Of a stretch of 64,000 bases of DNA, positions 8,927-17,592 are shown piece by piece. The notes under the pieces are model-generated. The model had not been told where the DNA came from and searched no databases. It saw only the letters and a program-made list of their open reading frames with translations. Where the stretch lies: NCBI GenBank assembly GCA_028287035.1, contig JAQBQL010000020.1, positions 1-64,000 of the forward strand, read 5' to 3'. Source of the stretch: Labilithrix sp. (GTDB taxonomy: Bacteria; Myxococcota; Polyangia; Polyangiales; Polyangiaceae). A program made the translations under genes and the position numbers. Every line of letters begins with the position of its first letter. Within the stretch, counting starts at the first letter, position 1.

Positions 8927-8938
8927 CGCCGTCCCGGC

Positions 8939-9892
8939 TCACCGCGCGTCGAGGAACGCCCACGTGACCTTCGCGCCCTGCGACCAGATCTGATGGCCGA
9001 GGGCCGGCACCTGGCACCACACCTCGGGGCGCGCCGCGTCGCAGCCGTCGTAAGCCACGCACGGTGACGGGTCGTACGGCTTCGTCGAGGTCTTGCAGCC
9101 GTTCGCGGCGACCCAGTGATCGCGCGCCTTGTCGCCTTCGCTGACCGGGACCTCGTTGTCGGCGCTCCCCTGCACCTGCAGCGCGGCGACCGGCGGCGAC
9201 GGGCACGCGAGGTCGCCCTGGTCGTCGAACTTCATGCCTGCGCCGTCGAGGTAGAACGGACCGCCGCCGGCGTGCGTCACCACCGCGCGGAACGAGGTCT
9301 TCGTCGTGCACGCGAGCTGGTTCGTGAAGTAAGCGCCCTTCGAGAAGCCCACCGCGAAGAGCCGGCTCGGGTCCGCGCAGTGGGTCTTCGTCAGGTCGGC
9401 AGCGACCGCGTCGACGAACGCGACGTCCTTCGCCAGGCCAGCCGCATCATCGATGTCCCAGGTCTTTCCGAGGCCATCGGGATACACGATGATCGCGCCC
9501 TTGCCCGACGCGCTCTCGAGGTCGAAGCCGCTCCGCATGCCCGCGCCCGTGCCGCCGTCGCCGTGGAACACGAAGACCAGCGGATAGGTGGTCTTGCCGT
9601 CGTATGCGTCGGGCACGTAGAGCTCGTAGGTGCGCTTGGCGCCCGAGGCGGTGATGGTCTGGCTGCCTGCGAAGCCGCCGGTGACGCCGCTCGCGCCGCA
9701 CGCCTTGCCGCCCCCGCCCCCGCCGCCATCGATCCTGCCGCCCGTCGTCGTGTCGCCCGACGAGGAGCCCCCGTCGCCGGTGTCAGGGCCGCCCGCCACC
9801 GGATCGTCCGAGCACGCCCCCAGCGCGGCGAGAGAGACGACCAGGCCGAGAGCGCCAAGGCTGCAGGCGGCGCGCGAGACGGAAGATGCCAT
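8939..9892 (-). CDS. LpqC/PHB-depolymerase-like esterase lipoprotein
   Basis: A 317-residue secreted esterase of the polyhydroxybutyrate depolymerase/LpqC/feruloyl esterase group. The ATG at 9892 (preceded by GAGG) starts a lipoprotein signal peptide ending in the lipobox LGAC, followed by a long Asp/Gly/Ser spacer with a run of eight glycines. The fold motifs are LVFVFHGDGGTG (oxyanion strand), a nucleophile elbow GFSKGAYFTNQLAC (G-x-S-x-G), a loop with LQVQGSADNEVPVS carrying the likely catalytic Asp, and a C-terminal PALGHQIWSQ with the likely catalytic His. Several Cys pairs in the last third (ANGCKTST, SPCVAYDGC, VWCQV) would form disulfides outside the cytoplasm. It is divergent from the glycosidase gene at 10001. 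The substrate is not predictable; an ester-linked polymer or sugar ester is the family norm. Confidence 0.85.
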   Translation of the reverse strand: MASSVSRAACSLGALGLVVSLAALGACSDDPVAGGPDTGDGGSSSGDTTTGGRIDGGGGGGGKACGASGVTGGFAGSQTITASGAKRTYELYVPDAYDGKTTYPLVFVFHGDGGTGAGMRSGFDLESASGKGAIIVYPDGLGKTWDIDDAAGLAKDVAFVDAVAADLTKTHCADPSRLFAVGFSKGAYFTNQLACTTKTSFRAVVTHAGGGPFYLDGAGMKFDDQGDLACPSPPVAALQVQGSADNEVPVSEGDKARDHWVAANGCKTSTKPYDPSPCVAYDGCDAARPEVWCQVPALGHQIWSQGAKVTWAFLDAR

Positions 9893-10000
9893 CACGCCTC
9901 ATCCTACGTGCCGCAAGGGCCCGATCAACCTGACGGGGCCGCGAATTGTCGCGGCGCCGACTAGCGCACACCCCGCGCAGTGCTAGCTAACACGCGGAAA

Positions 10001-12685
10001 ATGCGGTCCGCGCTGCTCACCGGTCTGTCCTCGGCTGCGCTCCTCGCGAGCGTCACGTTCGGCACCCTGGCGGCGCTGTCCGCCTGCTCGTCGGACGACG
10101 ACGACGGCGCGAGCAGCGGCGGCCCGGCCGATCCCGACGCTCAGGCGGGCCGCGACGGGACGACGGGAAGCGACGGCGGCTTCGACGGCGAGACCACGCC
10201 GACGTGCATCGAGGCGAGCGGCAACGCCGGCGACCCCGCGGCCACGCGCACCTTCGACGACCCCACCGGCAAGGTAACGGTCGCGGTCAGCGGAGGCGGC
10301 TGCGGGCGCACCTTCACGATCGAGTCCACCGCGGTCCGTCGCGACGACTTCCCGGCTGGCCCGCGCACCGTCGCCGAGAGCACCGACACGCCGAGCATCC
10401 AGACGAAGAACGACCTCTTCGACGGCCTCTACCAGCTCGCCCTCGACGACGCGAAGCAGAACAGCGTCGCCGAGATCCACGACTATGCGTTCCAGAACGG
10501 CGCGGCGCTGCCCTGCCAGGCGCCCGGCTGCTTCGAGACGGGCCGCAAGTGGAACTACGTGTGGACGCGCGACACCTCCTACGCCGCGAGCCTCGGCCTC
10601 GGGTGGCTCGATCCGGCGCGCGCCGCGAGCTCGCTCGCGTTCAAGCTGTCGACGCGCCGTGACGGCACGGATCTCCAGATCGTGCAGGACACCGGCACCG
10701 GCGGCAGCTATCCCGTCTCCACCGACCGCGTCGTGTGGGCGCTCGGGGCGCGCGAGATCCTCCAGCACCTCACCGGCAGCGAGCGCCTCGCCTTCCGGGA
10801 CCGCGCGCTCGAGGCCTTGAAGAACACCCTCGCGCACGACCGGGTGGTTGCGTTCGACGCGAAGGACGGCCTCTACCGGGGCGAGCAGTCGTTCCTCGAC
10901 TGGCGTTCGCAGTCGTACCCGGCGTGGACGGTGCCGGACGTCGCGCACATCGCACAGAGCAAGTCGCTCTCCACCAACGTCGTGCACCTCGTGGCCCTCG
11001 AGACGGCCGCCGAGCTCGCCGCCGAAGCCGGTGACTCCGCGACCGCCGCCGAGCTCACCCCGCAGGCTACTGCGCTGCGCACCGCGATCCGCACGCGGCT
11101 CTGGCTCGAGGAGGACAAGCAGTTCTCGACCTACGTGACGACGACGCTCGATCCGGCGCCGGCCCGCCGCTTCGACCTCCTCGGCACCTCGCTCGCCGTC
11201 CTCTTCGACGTGGCCACCGCCGAGCAGGCGCGGAGCGCGATCGCGAGCTACCCGACACTGCCCTTCGGTCCGCCGGTGATCTTCCCGCAGCAGAAGGACA
11301 CGCCCGTCTACCACAACCGCGCCATCTGGCCGTTCGTTACGGCGTACTGGGTGAAGGCCGCGCAGAAGACGCGGAACGACGCGGCGTACGACAACGGCGT
11401 GCGCTCGCTCGTCCGCGGCGCGGCGCTGAACCTGTCGAACATGGAGAACCTCGAGGTCGCGACCGGCAAGCCGTGGGTCGACGAGGGCGCCACGTCCGGC
11501 CCGGTCGTGAACTCGCAGCGGCAGCTGTGGAGCGTGGCCGGCTACATCGGGATGGTGAACGGTTCGGTCTTCGGCGTGAGCGCCGAGCCCAAGGGTCTGC
11601 GGGTCGCGCCGTTCGTCACGCGCGGGCTGCGCACGTCGCTGTTCGCGGCGAGCGACTCGCTCGTCCTGAACAACCTCACGTTCCGCGGGAAGAAGGTCTC
11701 CGTGGTCCTCCACCTGCCCCCGGCGGGCGCGGCGAAGACCGGCGCGTACGACGTCGGAACGGTGCGGATCAACGGCGCCCTCGCGGACGGCGGCGTCATC
11801 GACGAATCCAGGCTCGCCGGACGTAACCAGATCGACGTCGAGCTCACCGAGGGCGCAGCCGCGCCGGCAAGCGTGAGGGTCATCGCCGACGTGTCCGACT
11901 ACCGGGTCCTCTTCGGCCCGAAATCGCCCGACGTCACGAGCGTCACGGGCGGCGCCAGGATCACGCTCGGCCTCGACGTCGGCGGCGAGGCCGCGGCCGA
12001 CGTCACGGTCAGCGTCTACCGCGACGGGGTGCGCGTCGCCACCGATCTCCCCGGCACGACGACCTCCTGGACCGACACGGCCTCGGCGGGCGACGCCTCA
12101 CCGTCGTACTGCTACGCGCTCGAGACGAAGTACGCGTCGGGCAACGTCTCGCAGCGCTCGGCGCCCGCCTGCTTCTGGGGCAGCGGCTCGGCGCGCATCA
12201 CCACCGTCGATGCCTCGGGCTTCACGAAGACCGGCGGCACGCTCGGCACCAAGGGCGGCCAGCCCTACGTCGGCGACTGGGGCAACCCCGGCGACGAGCT
12301 CTCCGCGACCTTCGCAGCGGCGCGCACCGGCGAGCACCTGGTGCAGGCCTCGTACGCGAACGGCGCGGGCGGCATCGACACCGGCATCACGTGCGGCGTG
12401 AAGCACGTCACCGTCGAGGAGCTGCCCGCCGGCACCGTCGTCGCGTCCGGGTACCTGATGATGCCTCAGCGAGGCACCTGGGACACGTGGGGCGACTCGT
12501 CGTTCGTGCGCGCGAGCCTCACCGCCGGAAAGAGCTACCGGGTGCGGCTCTCGCACGACGCGCGGAGCGTGAACATGTCGGCATTCGCCCACTTCGCGCA
12601 GTACACGGGGGGCACCGGCGGCGCGACCGGCGCGTTCTCCAAGGTGGACGTCGCCGCCCTGAAGCTGCTCTCGATCGCGCCCTGA
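10001..12685 (+). CDS. Six-hairpin glycosidase-like lipoprotein
   Basis: An 894-residue secreted lipoprotein. The ATG at 10001 begins MRSALL and leads to the lipobox LSAC, then an acidic/Gly-rich spacer. Residues roughly 150-560 look like an (alpha/alpha)6 six-hairpin glycosidase of the trehalase/glucoamylase type, with KWNYVWTRDTSYAASLGLGW as the typical substrate-loop signature, YPAWTVPDVAHIA, and PVYHNRAIWPFVTAYW. A beta-rich C-terminal part follows (FRGKKVSVVLHLPP, then fibronectin-like and jelly-roll-like segments to the end), which may bind carbohydrate. It probably cleaves an alpha-linked or related glycan outside the cell. The exact GH family cannot be fixed by eye. It converges on wza with 18 nt between stops. 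An earlier in-frame ATG at 9980 is possible. Confidence 0.8.
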   Translation: MRSALLTGLSSAALLASVTFGTLAALSACSSDDDDGASSGGPADPDAQAGRDGTTGSDGGFDGETTPTCIEASGNAGDPAATRTFDDPTGKVTVAVSGGGCGRTFTIESTAVRRDDFPAGPRTVAESTDTPSIQTKNDLFDGLYQLALDDAKQNSVAEIHDYAFQNGAALPCQAPGCFETGRKWNYVWTRDTSYAASLGLGWLDPARAASSLAFKLSTRRDGTDLQIVQDTGTGGSYPVSTDRVVWALGAREILQHLTGSERLAFRDRALEALKNTLAHDRVVAFDAKDGLYRGEQSFLDWRSQSYPAWTVPDVAHIAQSKSLSTNVVHLVALETAAELAAEAGDSATAAELTPQATALRTAIRTRLWLEEDKQFSTYVTTTLDPAPARRFDLLGTSLAVLFDVATAEQARSAIASYPTLPFGPPVIFPQQKDTPVYHNRAIWPFVTAYWVKAAQKTRNDAAYDNGVRSLVRGAALNLSNMENLEVATGKPWVDEGATSGPVVNSQRQLWSVAGYIGMVNGSVFGVSAEPKGLRVAPFVTRGLRTSLFAASDSLVLNNLTFRGKKVSVVLHLPPAGAAKTGAYDVGTVRINGALADGGVIDESRLAGRNQIDVELTEGAAAPASVRVIADVSDYRVLFGPKSPDVTSVTGGARITLGLDVGGEAAADVTVSVYRDGVRVATDLPGTTTSWTDTASAGDASPSYCYALETKYASGNVSQRSAPACFWGSGSARITTVDASGFTKTGGTLGTKGGQPYVGDWGNPGDELSATFAAARTGEHLVQASYANGAGGIDTGITCGVKHVTVEELPAGTVVASGYLMMPQRGTWDTWGDSSFVRASLTAGKSYRVRLSHDARSVNMSAFAHFAQYTGGTGGATGAFSKVDVAALKLLSIAP

Positions 12686-12703
12686 GCGACGCTGCGCGAG
12701 AAG

Positions 12704-13306
12704 CTACTCGACGACGACGACGTCGCCGGCCTGCAGCGTGAACGAGATGCTCTTCGGGTCCTGCGAGCGCAGGTCCTGGTAGCGGAAGCGAACACGCTGG
12801 GGCATCGACTTGCGGACGACGAAGACCTTGTCGCCGTCGGCGTAGTCGGTGAGGCCGCCCGCGGCGGCGAGCGCCTGGAGGACGTTGGAGCCCTGCTCCA
12901 TCGGGAAGACGCCGGAGTTGCGGACCTCGCCCACGACCGAGACCTTGAGCTCGGCGCCCTGCTCGAACGTGACGATCACCGAGGGCACCTTCACGATGTC
13001 CTTCAGGCGGTCCTGGATCTCGGCGGCGAGCTGCGCCGGCCGCTTGCCGCGCGCCACGATCTCGCCGACGACCGGGATCGAGATGCGGCCGTCGGAGCGG
13101 ACGCGCTCCTTCGTCGACAGCGGGTCCTGGTTGAAGACGCGGACGTTGAGCACGTCCCCGTCCTGGATGAGCACGTCACCGCCCGCGGCGGCGGAGGCCG
13201 GCAGGCTGTCGACCCACGTGTACGGGCCAGTGCTTCCACACGCCGTGGCCATGAGACCAGCGACGAGACCATAGAGCGCGAGAGTCGAGACGCGACGGAG
13301 CATCAT
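12704..13306 (-). CDS. wza: Short OPX polysaccharide export lipoprotein (Wza-like)
   Basis: A 200-residue outer-membrane/periplasmic polysaccharide export protein. It has a lipoprotein signal peptide with lipobox MATAC. A polysaccharide-export (PES) domain follows, with GDVLNVRVFNQDPLS and VRSDGRISIPVVGEIVARG. One SLBB domain comes next (VSVVGEVRNSGVFPMEQG, LQALAAAGGLTDYA). It stops at LQAGDVVVVE, so the C-terminal amphipathic helix by which classical Wza forms its own outer-membrane pore is missing. Such short OPX proteins are known in myxobacteria (EpsY, WzaX) to work with a separate outer-membrane beta-barrel; a candidate barrel lies at 19180-20463. It is the last gene of a minus-strand unit behind the GT-C/acyltransferase fusion (24 nt gap). 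Confidence 0.92.
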   Translation of the reverse strand: MMLRRVSTLALYGLVAGLMATACGSTGPYTWVDSLPASAAAGGDVLIQDGDVLNVRVFNQDPLSTKERVRSDGRISIPVVGEIVARGKRPAQLAAEIQDRLKDIVKVPSVIVTFEQGAELKVSVVGEVRNSGVFPMEQGSNVLQALAAAGGLTDYADGDKVFVVRKSMPQRVRFRYQDLRSQDPKSISFTLQAGDVVVVE

Positions 13307-13330
13307 CAGGGAGCCAGGATACAACAGCTT

Positions 13331-16300
13331 TCAGTCGTGGAAACGCTTCTTCAGCTTCAGGAAGGGCGTCTCGAAGAACCGGAAACTCAGCTCGGCGAGG
13401 ACGTACACGATGGCGATGCCGCCCACGATGACCGCCGTGGTCAGGGCGAGCTGCGTCGCCATGTCCATGTTCGTCTGCACCCTCACCAGCCAGGGGACCA
13501 GCAGGATGACCAGGACCCAGTGGAAGATGTACATGCCGTAGCTCACCTTCCCGCACGCCACGAGGGGTCGCCACGACAGGAACGCGCGGGCGCGCTCCGA
13601 GATGACCGCGTCGGCGCACATCGAGATCGAGCTCGCGAAGAAGAGCGCGAGGGTCACGTAGCCGGCGCCCATCACGCGGCGGTCGTAGTCGTTCAGGCCG
13701 TTCGCCATGACGTACAGGCCGGCCAGGGCGAGGGCGGTCGCGACGAAGATCGGAAAGCGGAGCCGGCGCCAGACCACCGACACCGGGTGCATCACCTCGC
13801 GCTGGGTGACGGCGACGAAGGCGCCGAGCAGGAGGCCGTCGGCGCGCGTGAAGGTGGCGCGGTAGACGAACTTCGCGATGCCCTCCGGCCCCTCGAACGC
13901 GTGCTGGATGGCGGGCACCGAGGCGCCCTTGAAGATCAGGAAGCCGCGGAGCAGGACGACGAGGACGACGAGCACCGGGATGACCGTCACGAGGCGCTTC
14001 CGCGCGACGACGAGGGCCACGATCGGCCACACGAAGTAGAACTGCTCCTCGATGGCGAGCGACCAGAAGTGCGCGGTCCACCGCAGCACCACCGGGTCGA
14101 ACGCCAGCGAGTAGTTCTGCATGTAGACCCAGTACGACGGGCCCGGGACCCACGCCGCGGTGCCGGCGAGGGCGAGCGCCACGATCGTGCCGACGATGAT
14201 GAACGCGTAGTAGAGCGGGAAGATCCGCAGCACGCGGCGCATCCAGAACGACTTGAGGCGCGTGCCGAGCGCCTTCGGTGAGGGCGTCACGAGCCCGCGC
14301 GTGATGAGGTAGCCGGAGAGCACGAAGAAGAGATCGACGCCCGTCCAGCCGGACCACAGGAACGCGTGCAGCTTGACCGCGACCCAGCCGACGAGGCCCG
14401 GGGCGGTCGCCGGATCCTCGCCCGGGAACGTCCAGGCGAAGTGGAACATGAGCACGAGGAGCACCGCGATCCCGCGCATGCCGTCGAGCGTCGGGATCGC
14501 GCGGGCTTCGGCGCCCTTCAGCGCGAGCTGCGCGGAGGCCGACGGCTCCACGTCCACCGGCGGCGGCTCCGGCGAGAGCGCCGTCCACCCCTCGCCGTCC
14601 TTCACGAGCGAGCGGAAGCCCAGCGCGATGACGAGCCCGAACGCGAGCACCACCGCCACGTCGGAGCCGGCGAGCCCGGGCGGCAGCGTGGCGTGCGCCT
14701 CGGTCAGCGTGTCGTTCAGGGTCTGGCCGTCGACCATCTCGCGCCCGATGAGATCTCGGCGCTCGACCGGCGCGTCGCGGCGGAGGCGCATGCCGTTGGG
14801 CAGCGTCTCGAAGCCGAGGCTGTCGATGTACGCCTCGTCGGTGGGGTTCACGTCGACGGTCTCGACGATGAGATCCGAGTGACGCTGCCCGAGGCTGTAC
14901 TCGTAGTCCCACTTGTCGTGGCCCGGCGAGAAGACGCCGCGCGGCGCGAGGTGGGCGATGACGCGGTCGTTCTTGCCGAGGAGATCCTCGGTCGGACGCT
15001 GCGCGAAGTACGGGGTGGCGCCGGCGGCGGCGACGGCCATGCGGAGCGTGGGCGGCGTGCTCTCGCGGATGAGGAGCCCGAGCCGCGTGTAGTTCGCCTC
15101 GTCCTTGTACTGCGCGGCGTTCTGCGCGGCCCAGCGGCCGAGCGGCAGGAGCTGCGAGGGCGCCCAGACGAGGAGCATCAGGAGGAGCGCGGCCCCCGTG
15201 ACGGTGGCCCGGCTGCCCATGCGCGCCCGGAGCGCGAGGAGGCCCTCGACGAGGCCCTCGCGCAGATCGCGGAGTCGCACGAGGACGCCGAGGAACAGGA
15301 AGGCCCCGCCGACCGCGAAGGCGATCTTCGAGAAGACGATGGTGCGCGCGACGCCTTCCTCGGGGAACTTCTTGGCGAAGAGGTTCAGCGCGAGGAGAAG
15401 ACCGCCGCACGCGATGAGCGCGAACGACAGTCGCTTGACGAAGACCGCTCCGCGCGCCGCGTCGAGCGTGGCGATGAGACGCGAGAGCAGCACCGCGACG
15501 AGCACGATGAGCGCCGGCATGCCGATGCACAGGTAGCGGTTCGCATAGAGCATCCACTCCCACGCATCGCCGCCGACGTACGTGGCGTAGCCGATCTGCG
15601 CGACGAAGAGCGTGCCGAGGAGCACGAGGCGGCGCTGCGTCTTGTCCTTGTAGAAGTCCCTCTTCACGCCGAGGAGCGAGCCAGCGCACGCGAAGACCAG
15701 GCTGATCGGGAGCGCGAGATGCAGCGTCAGCACCTCGAGCGCCACGAACGCGCCGCGCTTGATGCGCGCGAGCGGCGAGATCTTGTACAGCTTCAGGAAG
15801 TAGGTGTTCGGCAACGACTCGTGGAAGTACGTCCGGCGGAACACCGTCTGACCGCCGACCGCCGACAGCGCGAACACCGCGATGACGCCGGTGAACAGCC
15901 AGCGGCTCCGCGCGTTCGGCGCGAAGAGGAAGCCGTAGAGACAGATGAGGCCGACCGGCACCACCGAGTCGCTTCGGATGAGGAGCGCCCCCGCGGTGAG
16001 CGCGCCCATCGCCAGCGTGCGCGGCACGCTGAAGTGATCCTCGTTCTCGAGCACGAGCCAGAGCAGCGTGTAGACGAAGAGGGCGAGCGCGCCGACCTCC
16101 ATGCCGCGCAGCGTCCAGAAGACCAGCGGGTAGTCGAACATGACCGCCGCGAGGACCGCGATGGGCACCCACGCGGCGTCCGTGATCTTGCGCGCGACCT
16201 TCGCGGTCACGACCCCGATGCCCACCATGATGGCGATGCCGGTGAGCATGATGAAGAGCGAGATCTTCGACTCGCTCATCCCCAGCTTGTGGGCGACGCT

Positions 16301-16555
16301 CATCCAGAGCACCCAGAGCAGGTTCGTGAAGCCCTCGATCGGCGGCTCGCCGATGTTCCACACGAAGCCGTGCCCGTCCGCGACGTGACGCGCGTAGCGC
16401 ATCGAGATCATCGCGTCCTCGAAGAGGACGAAGTAGCGCGTCCCCCCGATGCTGAAGCTCGTTCGGAGGATGAAGACGACGTAGAAGAGGAGCGCTGCGC
16501 CGGCGACCCACAGGCGGGCGCGGGACGAGGTCGCGGGAGGCTGTTCGGAGATCAC
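13331..16555 (-). CDS. Fusion of a GT-C-type membrane glycosyltransferase and an acyltransferase-3
   Basis: A 1074-residue polytopic membrane protein with two enzyme modules. The first, about residues 15-620, resembles lipid-linked-sugar-dependent GT-C transferases of the AftB-like kind: an acidic pair in FEDAMISMRYARHVADGHG, FVWNIGEPPIEGFTNLLW, then about ten membrane helices and a periplasmic part. The second, about 685-1070, is an OafA-type acyltransferase-3: TLDGMRGIAVLLVLMFHFAW (with the catalytic His), FFVLSGYLITRG, HFWSLAIEEQFYFVWP, then helices to the end. The likely role is to add a sugar and an acyl (often acetyl) group to the lipid-linked repeat unit on the periplasmic face. The two activities are normally separate proteins. 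It follows the DFN kinase gene (36 nt) and precedes wza (24 nt), forming one unit. Confidence 0.88.
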   Translation of the reverse strand: MISEQPPATSSRARLWVAGAALLFYVVFILRTSFSIGGTRYFVLFEDAMISMRYARHVADGHGFVWNIGEPPIEGFTNLLWVLWMSVAHKLGMSESKISLFIMLTGIAIMVGIGVVTAKVARKITDAAWVPIAVLAAVMFDYPLVFWTLRGMEVGALALFVYTLLWLVLENEDHFSVPRTLAMGALTAGALLIRSDSVVPVGLICLYGFLFAPNARSRWLFTGVIAVFALSAVGGQTVFRRTYFHESLPNTYFLKLYKISPLARIKRGAFVALEVLTLHLALPISLVFACAGSLLGVKRDFYKDKTQRRLVLLGTLFVAQIGYATYVGGDAWEWMLYANRYLCIGMPALIVLVAVLLSRLIATLDAARGAVFVKRLSFALIACGGLLLALNLFAKKFPEEGVARTIVFSKIAFAVGGAFLFLGVLVRLRDLREGLVEGLLALRARMGSRATVTGAALLLMLLVWAPSQLLPLGRWAAQNAAQYKDEANYTRLGLLIRESTPPTLRMAVAAAGATPYFAQRPTEDLLGKNDRVIAHLAPRGVFSPGHDKWDYEYSLGQRHSDLIVETVDVNPTDEAYIDSLGFETLPNGMRLRRDAPVERRDLIGREMVDGQTLNDTLTEAHATLPPGLAGSDVAVVLAFGLVIALGFRSLVKDGEGWTALSPEPPPVDVEPSASAQLALKGAEARAIPTLDGMRGIAVLLVLMFHFAWTFPGEDPATAPGLVGWVAVKLHAFLWSGWTGVDLFFVLSGYLITRGLVTPSPKALGTRLKSFWMRRVLRIFPLYYAFIIVGTIVALALAGTAAWVPGPSYWVYMQNYSLAFDPVVLRWTAHFWSLAIEEQFYFVWPIVALVVARKRLVTVIPVLVVLVVLLRGFLIFKGASVPAIQHAFEGPEGIAKFVYRATFTRADGLLLGAFVAVTQREVMHPVSVVWRRLRFPIFVATALALAGLYVMANGLNDYDRRVMGAGYVTLALFFASSISMCADAVISERARAFLSWRPLVACGKVSYGMYIFHWVLVILLVPWLVRVQTNMDMATQLALTTAVIVGGIAIVYVLAELSFRFFETPFLKLKKRFHD

Positions 16556-16591
16556 GGGATCCCGGACTCTACGAGACTCACGCGCCTGTCG

Positions 16592-17458
16592 TCACGCGGT
16601 CACGAGAGTGGTCAGCTCGTCGAGCATCGTTTGTGCGTTCGGAAATCGCTCCGCGGGCCTCCGCCGCAGTGACTTTCCGACGATGCGCTCGAAGCCCTTC
16701 GCGATGGGGTCCTCGCGGCCGGTGGGCAGCGGTTTCGCCTCCTGCTGCAACTTCTCGCGGAGGCTCTCGCGCGTGTCGAACGGCAGCGTGCCGGCGACGG
16801 ACCGGTAGAGGATCGTGCCGACCGAGTACACGTCCGAGGACTCGTTCACGCGGCGCGCGTCGAGCAGCTGCTCGGGCGCCATGTACGGGACCGTGCCGAT
16901 CGCCGCGTGCATGGAGGTGAGGCTGCTCGCCTTCCCGTTCGGGTTCTTCACGCGACTCAGGTTGAAGTCGAAGATCACCGCGTGCCATCCGTTGGCGTTG
17001 GGACGCAGGATGATGTTCTCCGGCTTGATGTCGCGGTGGATGATCCCGATCGACTGGATCTCGGCGACGCCGCTGAGCACGCCGATGCCGAGCCCCGCCG
17101 CGTCCTCCACCGAGAAGCGCGCGCGCTTCAGCACGTCGGAGAGGAGCTCGCCCTCGATGTACTCCATGACGAGCGCCATCCCGAACGGCGGGCCCGTGAG
17201 GAACTCGTACATGCGCGCGATGTGTGGGCTCTGGAGACGCGACAGCGCCCAGGCCTCGCGGCGGAAGCGCTCGACGCTCTCGCGCGACACGGCGGCCGAC
17301 GGATGCAGCACCTTGATCGCGACGCGGTCGCGATTGGCGGGGAGCGCGGGGTCCTCGCGATGGGCGAGCCACACGACGCCGAAGGCTCCCGAGCCCAGCA
17401 GCGAGTCCAGCACGTACACCCCGATCTGGGAGCCGGCGACGAGCTGCACGGAGGGCAT
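16592..17458 (-). CDS. Ser/Thr kinase-like protein with DFN in place of DFG
   Basis: A 288-residue soluble protein consisting of a Hanks-type kinase domain only, with no membrane segment. It shows the glycine loop LLGSGAFGVVW, the lysine in VAIKVLH, the catalytic loop HRDIKPENI (near 141) and MAPEQLL. The magnesium-binding loop reads VIFDFNLSR (near 163-167), so the third residue of DFG is Asn. The metal-binding Asp is kept, so activity is not excluded, but the loop may be differently regulated. It is the first gene of the unit kinase, GT-C/acyltransferase, wza, and is divergent from wzx with 134 nt between them, suggesting a role in controlling polysaccharide assembly. It ends soon after the kinase fold (TMLDELTTLVTA), so it has no sensor domain of its own. 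Confidence 0.9.
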   Translation of the reverse strand: MPSVQLVAGSQIGVYVLDSLLGSGAFGVVWLAHREDPALPANRDRVAIKVLHPSAAVSRESVERFRREAWALSRLQSPHIARMYEFLTGPPFGMALVMEYIEGELLSDVLKRARFSVEDAAGLGIGVLSGVAEIQSIGIIHRDIKPENIILRPNANGWHAVIFDFNLSRVKNPNGKASSLTSMHAAIGTVPYMAPEQLLDARRVNESSDVYSVGTILYRSVAGTLPFDTRESLREKLQQEAKPLPTGREDPIAKGFERIVGKSLRRRPAERFPNAQTMLDELTTLVTA

Positions 17459-17592
17459 CGTACTTAAACGGATCGTATGACGCGACCCCTAAACGGGTGA
17501 CGCGACGCGTTCAAGCGTGTGGCATATTGCAACGAGCCGCAGGCTGAAGCGGTGCGCACCGCGCTCATTGCGCTCTGATAGGGTCGTCCCCC

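Noticed and set aside
14366..16672. Very long open frames opposite real genes (for example 14366-16672, 23079-25151, 39000-41168, 46073-48658).
   Set aside because: They are Arg/Glu/Asp/His-rich translations antisense to well-supported genes, as expected from strong GC bias at third codon positions; no motifs or starts support them.
17465..17500. Direct repeat TAAACGG at 17465 and 17490 with following GACGCGAC in the gap between the DFN kinase and wzx.
   Set aside because: Too short and only two copies; could be an operator, but there is no symmetry or known motif to support it.
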